Position numbers and translations under genes: made by a program. A stretch of DNA of 64,000 nucleotides. It comes from Bacteroidetes bacterium UBA6161 (GTDB lineage: Bacteria > Bacteroidota > Bacteroidia > NS11-12g > UBA955). Under the pieces are notes generated by a model. It was not told the DNA's origin and did not search any database. It saw only the letters and a program-made list of their open reading frames with translations. The stretch spans positions 1,722 to 65,721 of the forward strand of contig DIUJ01000049.1 in NCBI GenBank assembly GCA_002422315.1. The letters are read 5' to 3'. Position 1 is the first letter of the stretch; every line of letters begins with the position of its first letter. This document shows, piece after piece, positions 1 to 8,023 of this stretch.

Positions 1-1
1 G

Positions 2-199
2 CTAATGCGTATTTTGGGTTAAAAATAAATGTATTAAGAAACTTGCAATTGCTATACCCAAAATAACCCTTTCGCTTTTCATTTTAGTACCATCAGAAAG
101 AAACTTTGTGTGGTATTTTTCAATAAACTTGAGAAATTGATTTAAGAACCTCATTATTTCACAACAAGTTTTCTTAGATAATGTTCTTAGTGTAAACAT
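2..199 (-). CDS. Small hypothetical protein with one C-terminal membrane segment
   Basis: A 65-codon frame closed by TAG at positions 2-4. It is basic at the N-terminus and ends in one hydrophobic segment (about residues 45-60). AGGGAG lies just before the ATG, a spacing that would suit a ribosome site, though this lineage rarely uses one. An internal Met at residue 16 is an alternative start. I recognise no family. The ending so soon after the hydrophobic segment could mean a truncated membrane protein. Coding status is uncertain. Confidence 0.3.
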   Translation of the reverse strand: MFTLRTLSKKTCCEIMRFLNQFLKFIEKYHTKFLSDGTKMKSERVILGIAIASFLIHLFLTQNTH

Positions 200-329
200 A
201 ACTCCCTAAAATGGAGAGTTATGAATTTTGATAAAATGGAGAAAATGTTCTGGATGAATATTAATCGTATAAATTTCACAGTTTATACTGCTCGTATAAA
301 ACCTTCTTTTTTTATTCTTTTCTAATGCC

Positions 330-337
330 TACTTTTG
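330..337 (+). promoter_or_regulatory. Bacteroidota -7 promoter box (TACTTTTG)
   Basis: TACTTTTG matches the Bacteroidota -7 consensus TAnnTTTG. The same eight bases occur before the restriction operon (10739) and rseP (42179). No clear -33 TTG is seen in the T-rich upstream DNA. It would start transcription near 343, over 200 bases before the cyclase start. Confidence 0.45.
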
Positions 338-339
338 CA

Positions 340-502
340 GCCGAAAGGTCGGCATATATTTGAAAAAATTAACATCATTTCAACAACGGCTCAACCGCTC
401 TTCAAAACCAGGCTTTTTTACCCTCGTGGGATTTGTAGCTTGCTACAGACGTTAGAAGGTTGCGAAACCAGTGGAGGCTAAATCCTATTATTACGGATTT
501 TT
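340..502 (+). ncRNA. Candidate structured leader or small RNA of unknown class
   Basis: Between the -7 box and the cyclase start lies a stretch dense in hairpins and without a convincing reading frame. GCCGA/TCGGC pairs at 340-353 around an AAGG loop. TGTAGC/GCTACA pairs at 434-447 around TT. CAACC near 392 can pair with GGTTG near 459. AAATCC/GGATTT at 480-500, followed by T residues, resembles an intrinsic terminator. It does not match SRP RNA, RNase P RNA, tmRNA or a riboswitch I can recall. It could be a 6S-like or lineage-specific small RNA, or an attenuating leader. The region 200-330 shows nothing else. Confidence 0.3.
480..502 (+). terminator. Possible intrinsic terminator or attenuator
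   Basis: Six-base stem AAATCC (480-485) with GGATTT (495-500), nine-base loop, and a short T run. It is AU-rich and weak, and sits about 55 bases before the cyclase start, so it would end the proposed small RNA or act as a leaky attenuator. Confidence 0.3.
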
Positions 503-557
503 ATCAAACCCGGCCTTTCTTTTTCTTTTATTCCCTTTTTGTCTTAGTTTTGTGGGT

Positions 558-1298
558 ATGAACCTAAGCCTTTTTGTAGAATTTGCAAATGCTAGATTGT
601 ATCTGGATTTAGCCAATGCCATAGACATAAGTATTCCTGTATGTAGAAACAATGGTCCTAGTGCCTACCACTTGCCTAAACCAAGTTTTGAACCATATAG
701 GGCAGAGGGTTTTGTTACGTCTATAGCCGAAGGGGGTAAACTAAATTGTGAAGAAATAAGGTTTTATCCTCACGGTGTTGCCACTCACACAGAATCCCTT
801 TTGCATGCTTCTTCGCTGGGCCTAACAATGAATAAAGTTCAAATCCCAAGTTTTCAGCTTTGCGCCTTGGTTTCTGTTACTCCTGTTAAATTAGATAATG
901 GAGACATGGTGGTTTCTGAATTACCAGACTGGATTTGGGATATGCACATTTCTGCTGTGGTTATAAGAACTCTTCCAAATCTATCGGAAAAACTTAGTTT
1001 GGAGTATAGCGATACCAATCCTCCTTATTTTTCTGAAACTTTAATGCAAGAATTGGCAAACAAAAATATTCTTCATTTTGTATGCGACTTGCCTTCCGTA
1101 GACCCAGAAGTAGATGGCGGGGCACTTCTCGCTCATAAAGCTTTCTTTAACCATAGATTAGATGCTTGTATTACCGAACTTGCCTATATTCCAAGTAATG
1201 TAGAGGATGGTTTTTTTGTACTTAATCTGCAAACTCCTTCCATAGAAACCGATGCGGTTCCTTCTAGGCCATTGTTAATCCCTTTTGTATCTGAATAG
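558..1298 (+). CDS. Cyclase / kynurenine formamidase family protein
   Basis: A 246-aa protein of the metal-dependent cyclase family (PF04199), which includes kynurenine formamidase. An HGVATHTE segment followed by LLH fits the family's metal-binding HxGTHxDxPxH pattern, with Glu where Asp is usual. The frame is open back to a GTG at 471. The extra 29 residues are T-rich translated DNA overlapping the terminator-like hairpin, and the conserved domain begins right after the ATG at 558, so I use that start. It is the first gene of a tight operon (gap 5) with a glycosyltransferase, rnhB and arginase. The substrate cannot be told from sequence. Confidence 0.8.
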   Translation: MNLSLFVEFANARLYLDLANAIDISIPVCRNNGPSAYHLPKPSFEPYRAEGFVTSIAEGGKLNCEEIRFYPHGVATHTESLLHASSLGLTMNKVQIPSFQLCALVSVTPVKLDNGDMVVSELPDWIWDMHISAVVIRTLPNLSEKLSLEYSDTNPPYFSETLMQELANKNILHFVCDLPSVDPEVDGGALLAHKAFFNHRLDACITELAYIPSNVEDGFFVLNLQTPSIETDAVPSRPLLIPFVSE

Positions 1299-1303
1299 TT
1301 GGT

Positions 1304-2350
1304 ATGGCAGCTCCTTTTTTTCATAATTTCAAGGAAAAAATATTGTTTTTGGCTAATTACCTTTTTTCCAAAACCTTTGCCTCTTTTTTGCCAATTCATA
1401 AAGAATCTATACATAGAATATTGGTAGTAAAAATTGATGAAATAGGAGATATGGTATTGGCAAGTCCTATTTTTGAAAAATTACATTCAGAGTTTCCAAA
1501 TGCACAAATAGACTTACTTTGTAAACCAGCTGCAAAATCTCTTTTAGCCCACAATCCATTTTTGCATCGTATTTTCACAAACATAAAAAAATGGAATGCC
1601 GCTTATGATTTGCATATAGAACTTAGAGGAACTTATCCAAGTTTGTTTAAAGCTTTTTGGCACAGACCAAAATTTAGAGTAGACAGAGGTACGGTTCGCT
1701 ACAAGAATAAAAAACAAGGTGGATTTTTAACTGATATAGATACAAATTGTAGGATTGTAGAATCACTGTTTGAGAATCCTAAAGAAATGCCACCCATAAA
1801 AATTTATTCAACTAGCGAAGAGCAATTAAAAGTTGAGAATTATATTACACACAATAATCTTTCCAATTTTGTATTGGTTCATGCTACAGCAAACAAAGCC
1901 CTAAAAGAATGGAGACAAGAGCGGTTTGCAGAGATATGTAAGTACTATAATTTGGAGTATGGATTGCAAGTAGTTTTTTTAGGTGCACAAAACGAGAGAG
2001 AAAGAATAGCAGAAATTCAAAAGACATTAGACTTTCAAACCTACAATATAGCAGGGGAATTTACCTTAACAGAGTTTTATGAAGTTTGTAAAAAAGCGAC
2101 ACTATATTTAGGCAATGACAGCGGCCCTATGCATATTGCAAATGCTGCTGGTCTTCCTCTAATTGGACTTTTTGGTCCAGGTCCTGCTTTAATTTTTTAT
2201 CCCCAAGGGTCTAAAGTAAAAATCCATCACTTCGTGTTGCCATGCAATCCTTGTAACCAAGAAAAGTGTGTTCAACCATGGGATAATTGCATGGATAGGA
2301 TAGAGGTTGCAGCCGTAAAACAATCCAGTATAGACTTATTAAAAAACTAA
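1304..2350 (+). CDS. Glycosyltransferase family 9 (heptosyltransferase-like)
   Basis: A 348-aa GT9 protein of the heptosyltransferase type used in LPS core or other surface glycan assembly at the inner face of the cytoplasmic membrane. The N-terminal Rossmann half has the IDEIGDMVLASP strand-loop typical of the family. The C-terminal half has LGNDSGPMHIANAAG, the nucleotide-sugar site, followed by GLFGP. A Cys-rich tail (CNPCNQEKC) is common in Bacteroidota members. It lies 5 bases after the cyclase gene and 1 base before rnhB. The transferred sugar cannot be assigned. Confidence 0.88.
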   Translation: MAAPFFHNFKEKILFLANYLFSKTFASFLPIHKESIHRILVVKIDEIGDMVLASPIFEKLHSEFPNAQIDLLCKPAAKSLLAHNPFLHRIFTNIKKWNAAYDLHIELRGTYPSLFKAFWHRPKFRVDRGTVRYKNKKQGGFLTDIDTNCRIVESLFENPKEMPPIKIYSTSEEQLKVENYITHNNLSNFVLVHATANKALKEWRQERFAEICKYYNLEYGLQVVFLGAQNERERIAEIQKTLDFQTYNIAGEFTLTEFYEVCKKATLYLGNDSGPMHIANAAGLPLIGLFGPGPALIFYPQGSKVKIHHFVLPCNPCNQEKCVQPWDNCMDRIEVAAVKQSSIDLLKN

Positions 2351-2351
2351 G

Positions 2352-2981
2352 ATGCAAACAAAATATTCTAATACCGAATTTGAAGCAGGATGCGACGAGG
2401 CTGGAAGAGGATGTTTGGCTGGTCCTGTTTTTGCAGCAGCGGTTATTATTCCCAATGGAGTATATATTGCAGGCTTAAATGATTCTAAAAAGTTAAGTGT
2501 AAGCAAAAGAAAGGAACTAAGAATAGAGATTGAGGAAAAGTGTATATGGGCTGTGGCAGAATGTTCTCCTATAGAAATAGACGAATTAAATATACTTTGG
2601 GCATCTGTAGCAGCTATGCACAAGGCTTTACATGGTTTGAATCATGCCATAACATTTGTAAATGTGGATGGCAATAAATTTAAACCATTTCAAAATATTC
2701 CTCATGCTACTCAAGTAAAAGGGGATGCTAGGTTTGAAAATATAGCAGCGGCATCTATATTGGCCAAAACCCATAGAGACGACTATATGGAAAAAATACA
2801 CCTTAGTTTTCCACATTACCAATGGGCTCAAAATATGGGATATCCAACACGAAACCATAGAAAAGCAATACAAGAGTTTGGGATTTGTGAATACCATAGG
2901 AGAAGTTTTAGGTTGCTACCTTCCCAAATGGAAATTAATTTTAGTAATTTTGCAAACATAGGGTTAGAATCCAAATCATAA
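2352..2981 (+). CDS. rnhB: Ribonuclease HII
   Basis: A 209-aa enzyme that cuts RNA in RNA-DNA hybrids and at single ribonucleotides left in DNA. The signature DEAGRG starts at residue 15, giving D15 and E16. The other acidic metal ligands fit D106 (VNVDG) and D125 (KGDARFENIAAASI). The C-terminal HYQWAQNMGYPT...HR segment is also typical. Length is normal. It starts one base after the glycosyltransferase stop and is followed after 5 bases by arginase, so it is co-transcribed. Confidence 0.95.
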   Translation: MQTKYSNTEFEAGCDEAGRGCLAGPVFAAAVIIPNGVYIAGLNDSKKLSVSKRKELRIEIEEKCIWAVAECSPIEIDELNILWASVAAMHKALHGLNHAITFVNVDGNKFKPFQNIPHATQVKGDARFENIAAASILAKTHRDDYMEKIHLSFPHYQWAQNMGYPTRNHRKAIQEFGICEYHRRSFRLLPSQMEINFSNFANIGLESKS

Positions 2982-2986
2982 ATTTT

Positions 2987-3946
2987 ATGGCAAAAAGAGC
3001 AAGCATACTTATCAATACATGTAGTTCGGAAATAGGTGCAGGAAAATATGGAACAGCCACTGGAGTATTGCAACTCTTAGAAAAAATCCATCAAACCCAA
3101 CATCCAAACATGAAATTTGCTCATTCTCCTGTAGAAAATAACCACCACAGCAATTTGTATTCTGATTCGAAGGCCAAAAATATTGAAGCAATTTATAACA
3201 ACATACAAAAGACGTATTTTGTTGTAAAAGAATCACTTAGACAGTCCGATTCCTTGGTACTGAACCTTACTGGAGACCACAGTAACTCCATGGCTAGCGT
3301 ATCTGCTCTTTCTGATACTTATGGCAAGGATAACATAGGTGTGATTTGGATAGATGCACACGCAGATATGCATTCACCCTATACCACGCCTTCGGGTAAT
3401 TTACATGGTATGCCTTTGGCTGCAATGTTGAATATGGACAATCTAAGTTCCCAAAAAAATGAGGTAGATATTCAAACAAAATTGTTTTGGGACAGATTAA
3501 AAGATCCGGGTAATATTGGTGTATTTCCTAAAATAAAACCTGAAAACCTGGTATTATTATGCCTTAGAGATACAGAGGAGGAGGAAGATAATCTGATTTT
3601 GGAACATGGAATTAAAACCATAAAGAACTACAAAGTGAAAGACAAAAACATGCAAGAAATTTGTGAGAAAGTTTTTGCTGCTCTTTCCCATTGTTCAGCT
3701 ATTCATTGCTCTTTTGATGTAGACTCAATAGATGAAAAGTATATTTCAGGTACAGGAACTCCGGTAGAAGATGGGTTTTCCATTGAAGAAGCCACAGAAC
3801 TACTTCGATGTATTGCTCTTAAACCGCAAGTAAAATCTATGGATTTTACAGAAATAAACCCAAGTTTAGAAAATGGGCTTTCTACCAACTCTGCAACAGA
3901 TATTGCATTTTCAATATTTGAAACCATACGTAAAGAGGTTTTGTAA
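2987..3946 (+). CDS. rocF: Arginase
   Basis: A 319-aa ureohydrolase that hydrolyses arginine to ornithine and urea with two Mn ions. Metal motifs are in order: GDHS, DAHADMH and SFDVDSID. The PSGNLHGMPL segment after the second motif is typical of arginases and argues against agmatinase or formimidoylglutamase. It is the last gene of the cyclase operon, 5 bases after rnhB, and converges on pcm 23 bases away. Substrate assignment rests on motif similarity. Confidence 0.85.
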   Translation: MAKRASILINTCSSEIGAGKYGTATGVLQLLEKIHQTQHPNMKFAHSPVENNHHSNLYSDSKAKNIEAIYNNIQKTYFVVKESLRQSDSLVLNLTGDHSNSMASVSALSDTYGKDNIGVIWIDAHADMHSPYTTPSGNLHGMPLAAMLNMDNLSSQKNEVDIQTKLFWDRLKDPGNIGVFPKIKPENLVLLCLRDTEEEEDNLILEHGIKTIKNYKVKDKNMQEICEKVFAALSHCSAIHCSFDVDSIDEKYISGTGTPVEDGFSIEEATELLRCIALKPQVKSMDFTEINPSLENGLSTNSATDIAFSIFETIRKEVL

Positions 3947-3969
3947 TAATTCCTGAACTATATCAGTAT

Positions 3970-4626
3970 TTATTTTTCAGGCCAACCATTTTTACCAATT
4001 AAAGGCACAAATTTAAAGGTGTCAAATTTTTCTGTTTTAAAATTATCGTTAGATATCTTTGTAACTCGAATCATTTCTTGAGTATCTATGGTTTTGCCAA
4101 GAGGAATAACCAACATGCCCCCAATTTTCAATTGATTAAAAAGGGCTTTGGGTACTTGGTTTGCTCCCGCGGTTACCAATATTTTATCAAAAGGTGCTTC
4201 ATTAGCCAAGCCAATTGTGCCGTCCCCCAAGAAAGTTTGAACCGGTATACCAATTTTTTTTAAAAGGTTCTTGGTTTTTGTATACAACTCTTCATGTCTT
4301 TCGATTGAGTAAACTTGAGCTCCCATTGCAAAGAGTATTGCCGCTTGATATCCAGAACCAGTTCCTATTTCTAAAACCTTATCACCTTTTTGAATGTGTA
4401 GTAAACTAGATTGGTAGGCCACAGTATAAGGTTGGGAAATAGTTTGCTCGTTGGCAATTGCAAAGGGTCTGTCTTGGTATGCAAAGTGTTCAAAATCGTT
4501 GTCTATAAACCAGTGTCTTGGTATTTTTTGTATTGCATAAAGAACAATCGAATCGCTAATTCCTTTGTTTTTAATCTCCTCTATTAATCTATTTCTAAGG
4601 CCTTGATGTTTGATGGTGTCTTGCAA
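3970..4626 (-). CDS. pcm: Protein-L-isoaspartate O-methyltransferase
   Basis: A 218-aa SAM-dependent enzyme that methylates isoaspartyl residues in aged proteins for repair. The SAM-binding motif EIGTGSGYQAAIL is followed by VYSIERHEEL; the family PCMT segment (RPFAIANEQTISQPYTVA) is intact. The start is a TTG at 4626-4624: the protein then begins MQDTIKHQGLRN, matching where Bacteroidota homologues begin, and no ATG lies nearby in frame. It is a single gene facing arginase at its 3' end. Confidence 0.93.
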   Translation of the reverse strand: MQDTIKHQGLRNRLIEEIKNKGISDSIVLYAIQKIPRHWFIDNDFEHFAYQDRPFAIANEQTISQPYTVAYQSSLLHIQKGDKVLEIGTGSGYQAAILFAMGAQVYSIERHEELYTKTKNLLKKIGIPVQTFLGDGTIGLANEAPFDKILVTAGANQVPKALFNQLKIGGMLVIPLGKTIDTQEMIRVTKISNDNFKTEKFDTFKFVPLIGKNGWPEK

Positions 4627-4710
4627 AATTTACACTTTATATATACAGTTGAAAACAAGAAAAAATTATTTGCAAATTAATCGAATAATTTGTGATTGTA
4701 AAACAACTAT

Positions 4711-5670
4711 ATGATAAAAATAGTACTAGTGGGTAATAATAAAGATGTTCTTAGATTAAAAGAACAGGTTATAAAGACCCAAAAATTTGAAATAGTTGGC
4801 ACCTACGAAATAGAAAATACGGATTGGCTAAGCGCCTATTCTTGCGAAGAGTTTGACAATTTGCTAACTCTTACAGATGCTGTAGTTTTCTCAGATTCTA
4901 CTACTCAATTCTTGGCATTGGCCGAGAAGACAATTTACAAGTTGAAGCATATTTTTACAGAAAGTATAAGAGTAGAACACGCCAATAAACTTAGGGAAAT
5001 ATACTCTTTGTGTCAAGAAGCATCCATAGTTTTTCATGTGGGCAACCAACTTTCTGTGTCTCCTGCATTTCTATGCATTTGGCCTTATCTTAAAAAAGTT
5101 GCTTGGTTTGACCTTCATATTAGAATGCCATTTAATTCAAAAAATACATTTGAAAATCTGGTTTACCAAAGCATAGACTTAAGTTTGAAAACAGTGAATT
5201 GTAGAATAGAAAGACTTCGTAAAAATGGTTCATTTCTGTTCAATGACGAAATTCCTGATCACTTTTTTATATGGTTAGAAAGCTCTAGCGGTGCGATTGG
5301 CAGAATTAATTTTTCTTATCATAGCGAAAAAGAGATTAATGCCACATTTGCTACTGCCGATAGACTTTTTGAAATGGATGTATTGAACCATAAAGTTTGG
5401 GAATTTAAAAAAGCAGAGCAAGAATATGAGAATGGGGCCTTGTTTAATGAACAAAATAATGTAAAATTGCAACAGGATTTACCCAAAATAAATAAGGTCT
5501 CAAAACAAGTAATTTACTTTGATTCTCTGAGCAAGGAATTATTTAATTTTTGGGACAACATTACAAATAAATTGACCCCTTTAACTGGTATACATGAATT
5601 ACTTGAAGTTACTCAAATTTGCGAAAATATTCTCCCAACTGAAACAACCCCCAATTCTGTTTCTTCTTAG
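4711..5670 (+). CDS. Degenerate Gfo/Idh/MocA-like protein, function unknown
   Basis: A 319-aa protein whose N-terminus (MIKIVLVGNNKDVLR) looks like the first strand-turn-helix of a Rossmann fold. Overall organisation (nucleotide domain about 1-120, then an alpha/beta domain with a long segment about 125-260) resembles the Gfo/Idh/MocA oxidoreductases. The glycine motif is altered and the usual catalytic EKP is absent, so it may not be an active dehydrogenase. Its 3' end overlaps the lipoprotein gene by 77 bases. Proximity to a sugar-phosphate transferase suggests, without proof, a role in envelope glycan metabolism. Confidence 0.6.
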   Translation: MIKIVLVGNNKDVLRLKEQVIKTQKFEIVGTYEIENTDWLSAYSCEEFDNLLTLTDAVVFSDSTTQFLALAEKTIYKLKHIFTESIRVEHANKLREIYSLCQEASIVFHVGNQLSVSPAFLCIWPYLKKVAWFDLHIRMPFNSKNTFENLVYQSIDLSLKTVNCRIERLRKNGSFLFNDEIPDHFFIWLESSSGAIGRINFSYHSEKEINATFATADRLFEMDVLNHKVWEFKKAEQEYENGALFNEQNNVKLQQDLPKINKVSKQVIYFDSLSKELFNFWDNITNKLTPLTGIHELLEVTQICENILPTETTPNSVSS

Positions 5671-6526
5671 TTTTACATTAGTTCTGGTTTCATGTTCCAA
5701 AAAAACGGTTGAAGTTCCTTCTTATATTCACATTCAAACCTTCACATTTACCACTAACTTATTGTTAGAAGGCAATCCTTCCGCAGATATAACCGATGCG
5801 TATGTATATGTAAATGGCAAATATTACGGCATTTTTGAACTGCCTGCTACTGTCCCTGTTCTGGCAGAAGGCCAATCTACCATCTTACTCTTGCCCACAA
5901 TAAAAGAAAATGGAGCTGCTGCTAATAGGCAGATAATTAGAACATTAGAAGGTTTTGAAGCCCGGGTAGAACTAAGTAAAACGAAAGTAGACACTATAAA
6001 ACCTAGTACAAAATATAAACCAAATGTAAAATTTGCATGGTTGGAAGATTATGAAACCCAAGTTGTTTCTACTACTCGAGCAACAAAATCTACCCATCAG
6101 GATTCTATACAGATAATTGATAGCAATGACCCTAATGCTTTTCCTTCTGAGTTCTCAAAATTCTCTGGTCGTTTAAAAGTAAAACCTACAGCAGAAAGAG
6201 TATTGATAGAACAGGTTACTTTAGAAAAGTTTTTGGTGCCAAGAGGAGGGCAAGATGTTTATTTTGAAATGGATTATAAAACAAATATCCCTCTTCAAAT
6301 TGGAATTTATGCCGACAAGCCAGACATATACGAGCAAATACCTTTTATTATTCTTATGCCAAATGAGAAATGGAATAAAACATATTTGAATTTGAAAATT
6401 GAAACCTCTGCTTTACCTGCCAATAGCCCGATTCAAATTTTTATGGGTTTCATAAAATCAGACAACGATTCTACTATTTCTCCAGAAATCTATCTGGATA
6501 ATTTAAAATTAAATTACTTAGATTGA
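5594..6526 (+). CDS. Hypothetical lipoprotein
   Basis: A 310-aa frame with a hydrophobic leader and lipobox LVSC (Cys 34), so it is probably lipid-anchored in the outer envelope. The mature part is rich in beta strand and has no domain I recognise. A PEGA-like stretch near the N-terminus (YVYVNGKYYGIFELPATVPVL) suggests carbohydrate or surface binding at most. The ATG at 5594 gives a long 33-residue leader and a 77-base overlap with the previous gene; a non-ATG start further in is possible. It runs into the next gene through a TTGA overlap. Confidence 0.7.
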   Translation: MNYLKLLKFAKIFSQLKQPPILFLLSFTLVLVSCSKKTVEVPSYIHIQTFTFTTNLLLEGNPSADITDAYVYVNGKYYGIFELPATVPVLAEGQSTILLLPTIKENGAAANRQIIRTLEGFEARVELSKTKVDTIKPSTKYKPNVKFAWLEDYETQVVSTTRATKSTHQDSIQIIDSNDPNAFPSEFSKFSGRLKVKPTAERVLIEQVTLEKFLVPRGGQDVYFEMDYKTNIPLQIGIYADKPDIYEQIPFIILMPNEKWNKTYLNLKIETSALPANSPIQIFMGFIKSDNDSTISPEIYLDNLKLNYLD

Positions 6527-7938
6527 ACAAGAAAAAGCGAATAGCTACCTATATTTTTTTTGATTGGCTAAGTGCGATTTGTGCCTGGTTAAGTTTATTC
6601 TATGCTCGTAAAACCCTCATAGAAGCTCAACTGCATGGATATACTATTCCCATTGGTTTGGATTTTAATTTGATATTTGGCGCTATTTTTATTCCGATTA
6701 CTTGGATTTTTACTTATTGGTTTTTAGGATATTATCATAATATTTATAGGCGTTCCAGATTAAAAGAATTAGGTCAAACCTTTCTTACTACTTTCTTAGG
6801 CTCTTTGGTTTTATTCTTTCTTTTTATTTTGGATGATGCAGTGATAAATTACAAGTCTTATTACTTGAATTTCTCTGTATTATTTTTTACGCAATTTGGC
6901 CTTACTTATCTGTTCCGGTTTATACTTTCTACTCAAACCAATAGAAATATAAATTCTGGAAAATGGGGCTTTAGAGCACTTTTAGTTGGGGGAGGCCCAA
7001 AGGCTTATAAGTTGTATAGCCAAATTTCTCAATCCAAAAATAACGATGGATTCAAGTTTATAGGCATTTGTACGAATGGCAATTTCATAGAACCTCTCCA
7101 AAACTCTGGATTACAGCTTTTAGGTTCTTATCAAAATATCAGAGAAGTTATTAATGAATACCAGATTGAAGAAATTATATTAGCTTTTGAAGAAGATGAA
7201 ATAGAAAAAATTAATAAAGTAATTTCTTTGGTAGACAAGGAGAATGTTTTTATTAAAATTCCGCCCAATGACTACCATATACTTTCTGGAATGGTAAAAA
7301 TTAACAATATTTTGGGCTCTGTTTTAATTGAATTAGATGTAGATGTAATGACACATTGGGAACGTAATCTAAAACGTATTTTTGATATTATTTTTTCCAT
7401 TTTAGTGTTACTGTTTTTATCTCCTCTACTAGTTATGGTTGCTTTATTAGTAATGATTTCCTCCAAAGGTCCAATTTTTTATATGCAAGAGAGACTTGGG
7501 AAGGGCGCAAAACCATTTAAAATTATAAAGTTTAGATCTATGAAAGTAGATGCGGAGCAAGCAGGCCCTCAACTAAGCAGCGACAACGACCCTAGGATTA
7601 CAGGCATAGGTAGATTCTTAAGGAAAACCAGAATAGATGAATTTCCACAGTTTTGGAATGTATTAAAAGGCGAGATGTCTGTAGTTGGTCCCCGACCCGA
7701 AAGAGAGTTTTTTAAGAATCAAATAGTGCTTAAAGCACCACATTACAATCATTTATATAAGTTGAAACCTGGAATAACTTCTTGGGGACAAGTAAAATAT
7801 GGATATGCAGAAAATATAGAACAAATGGTACAACGCTCTTTTTATGACTTGTTGTACATAGAGAACTATTCTTTTGCTTTGGATTTGAAAATTATGATTT
7901 ATACGGTTTTGATAATGGTTCAAGGACGAGGAAAGTAG
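6523..7938 (+). CDS. Polyprenyl glycosylphosphotransferase (WcaJ-type)
   Basis: A 471-aa membrane enzyme that transfers a sugar phosphate from a nucleotide sugar to undecaprenyl phosphate, the first step of exopolysaccharide or O-antigen units. Four hydrophobic segments lie in the first 140 residues, then a Rossmann-like domain (RALLVGGGPKAYKLY), another membrane segment (about 290-310), and the catalytic bacterial sugar transferase domain with KFRSM, RKTRIDEFPQFWNV and GEMSVVGPRPE. The start is TTG at 6523, overlapping the previous TGA, which implies translational coupling. No other glycan cluster genes follow here. Confidence 0.88.
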   Translation: MNKKKRIATYIFFDWLSAICAWLSLFYARKTLIEAQLHGYTIPIGLDFNLIFGAIFIPITWIFTYWFLGYYHNIYRRSRLKELGQTFLTTFLGSLVLFFLFILDDAVINYKSYYLNFSVLFFTQFGLTYLFRFILSTQTNRNINSGKWGFRALLVGGGPKAYKLYSQISQSKNNDGFKFIGICTNGNFIEPLQNSGLQLLGSYQNIREVINEYQIEEIILAFEEDEIEKINKVISLVDKENVFIKIPPNDYHILSGMVKINNILGSVLIELDVDVMTHWERNLKRIFDIIFSILVLLFLSPLLVMVALLVMISSKGPIFYMQERLGKGAKPFKIIKFRSMKVDAEQAGPQLSSDNDPRITGIGRFLRKTRIDEFPQFWNVLKGEMSVVGPRPEREFFKNQIVLKAPHYNHLYKLKPGITSWGQVKYGYAENIEQMVQRSFYDLLYIENYSFALDLKIMIYTVLIMVQGRGK

Positions 7939-7998
7939 ATTTAACCTTATCCTACAGTATTTCGTTCTATTTATTTTACAGCCTAAAGGTTTTTTAAC

Positions 7999-8006
7999 TA
8001 AATTTG
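7999..8006 (+). promoter_or_regulatory. -7 promoter box of pepA (TAAATTTG)
   Basis: TAAATTTG fits TAnnTTTG and lies 17 bases before the pepA ATG, giving a leader of roughly 12 bases. No clear TTG is seen at the -33 position. Confidence 0.42.
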
Positions 8007-8023
8007 AAATCTAAAATTTTCTT

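Noticed and set aside
471..557. GTG start for the cyclase with an apparent hydrophobic signal segment
   Set aside because: The extra 29 codons are T-rich DNA crossing the terminator-like hairpin; the conserved domain starts right after the ATG at 558.
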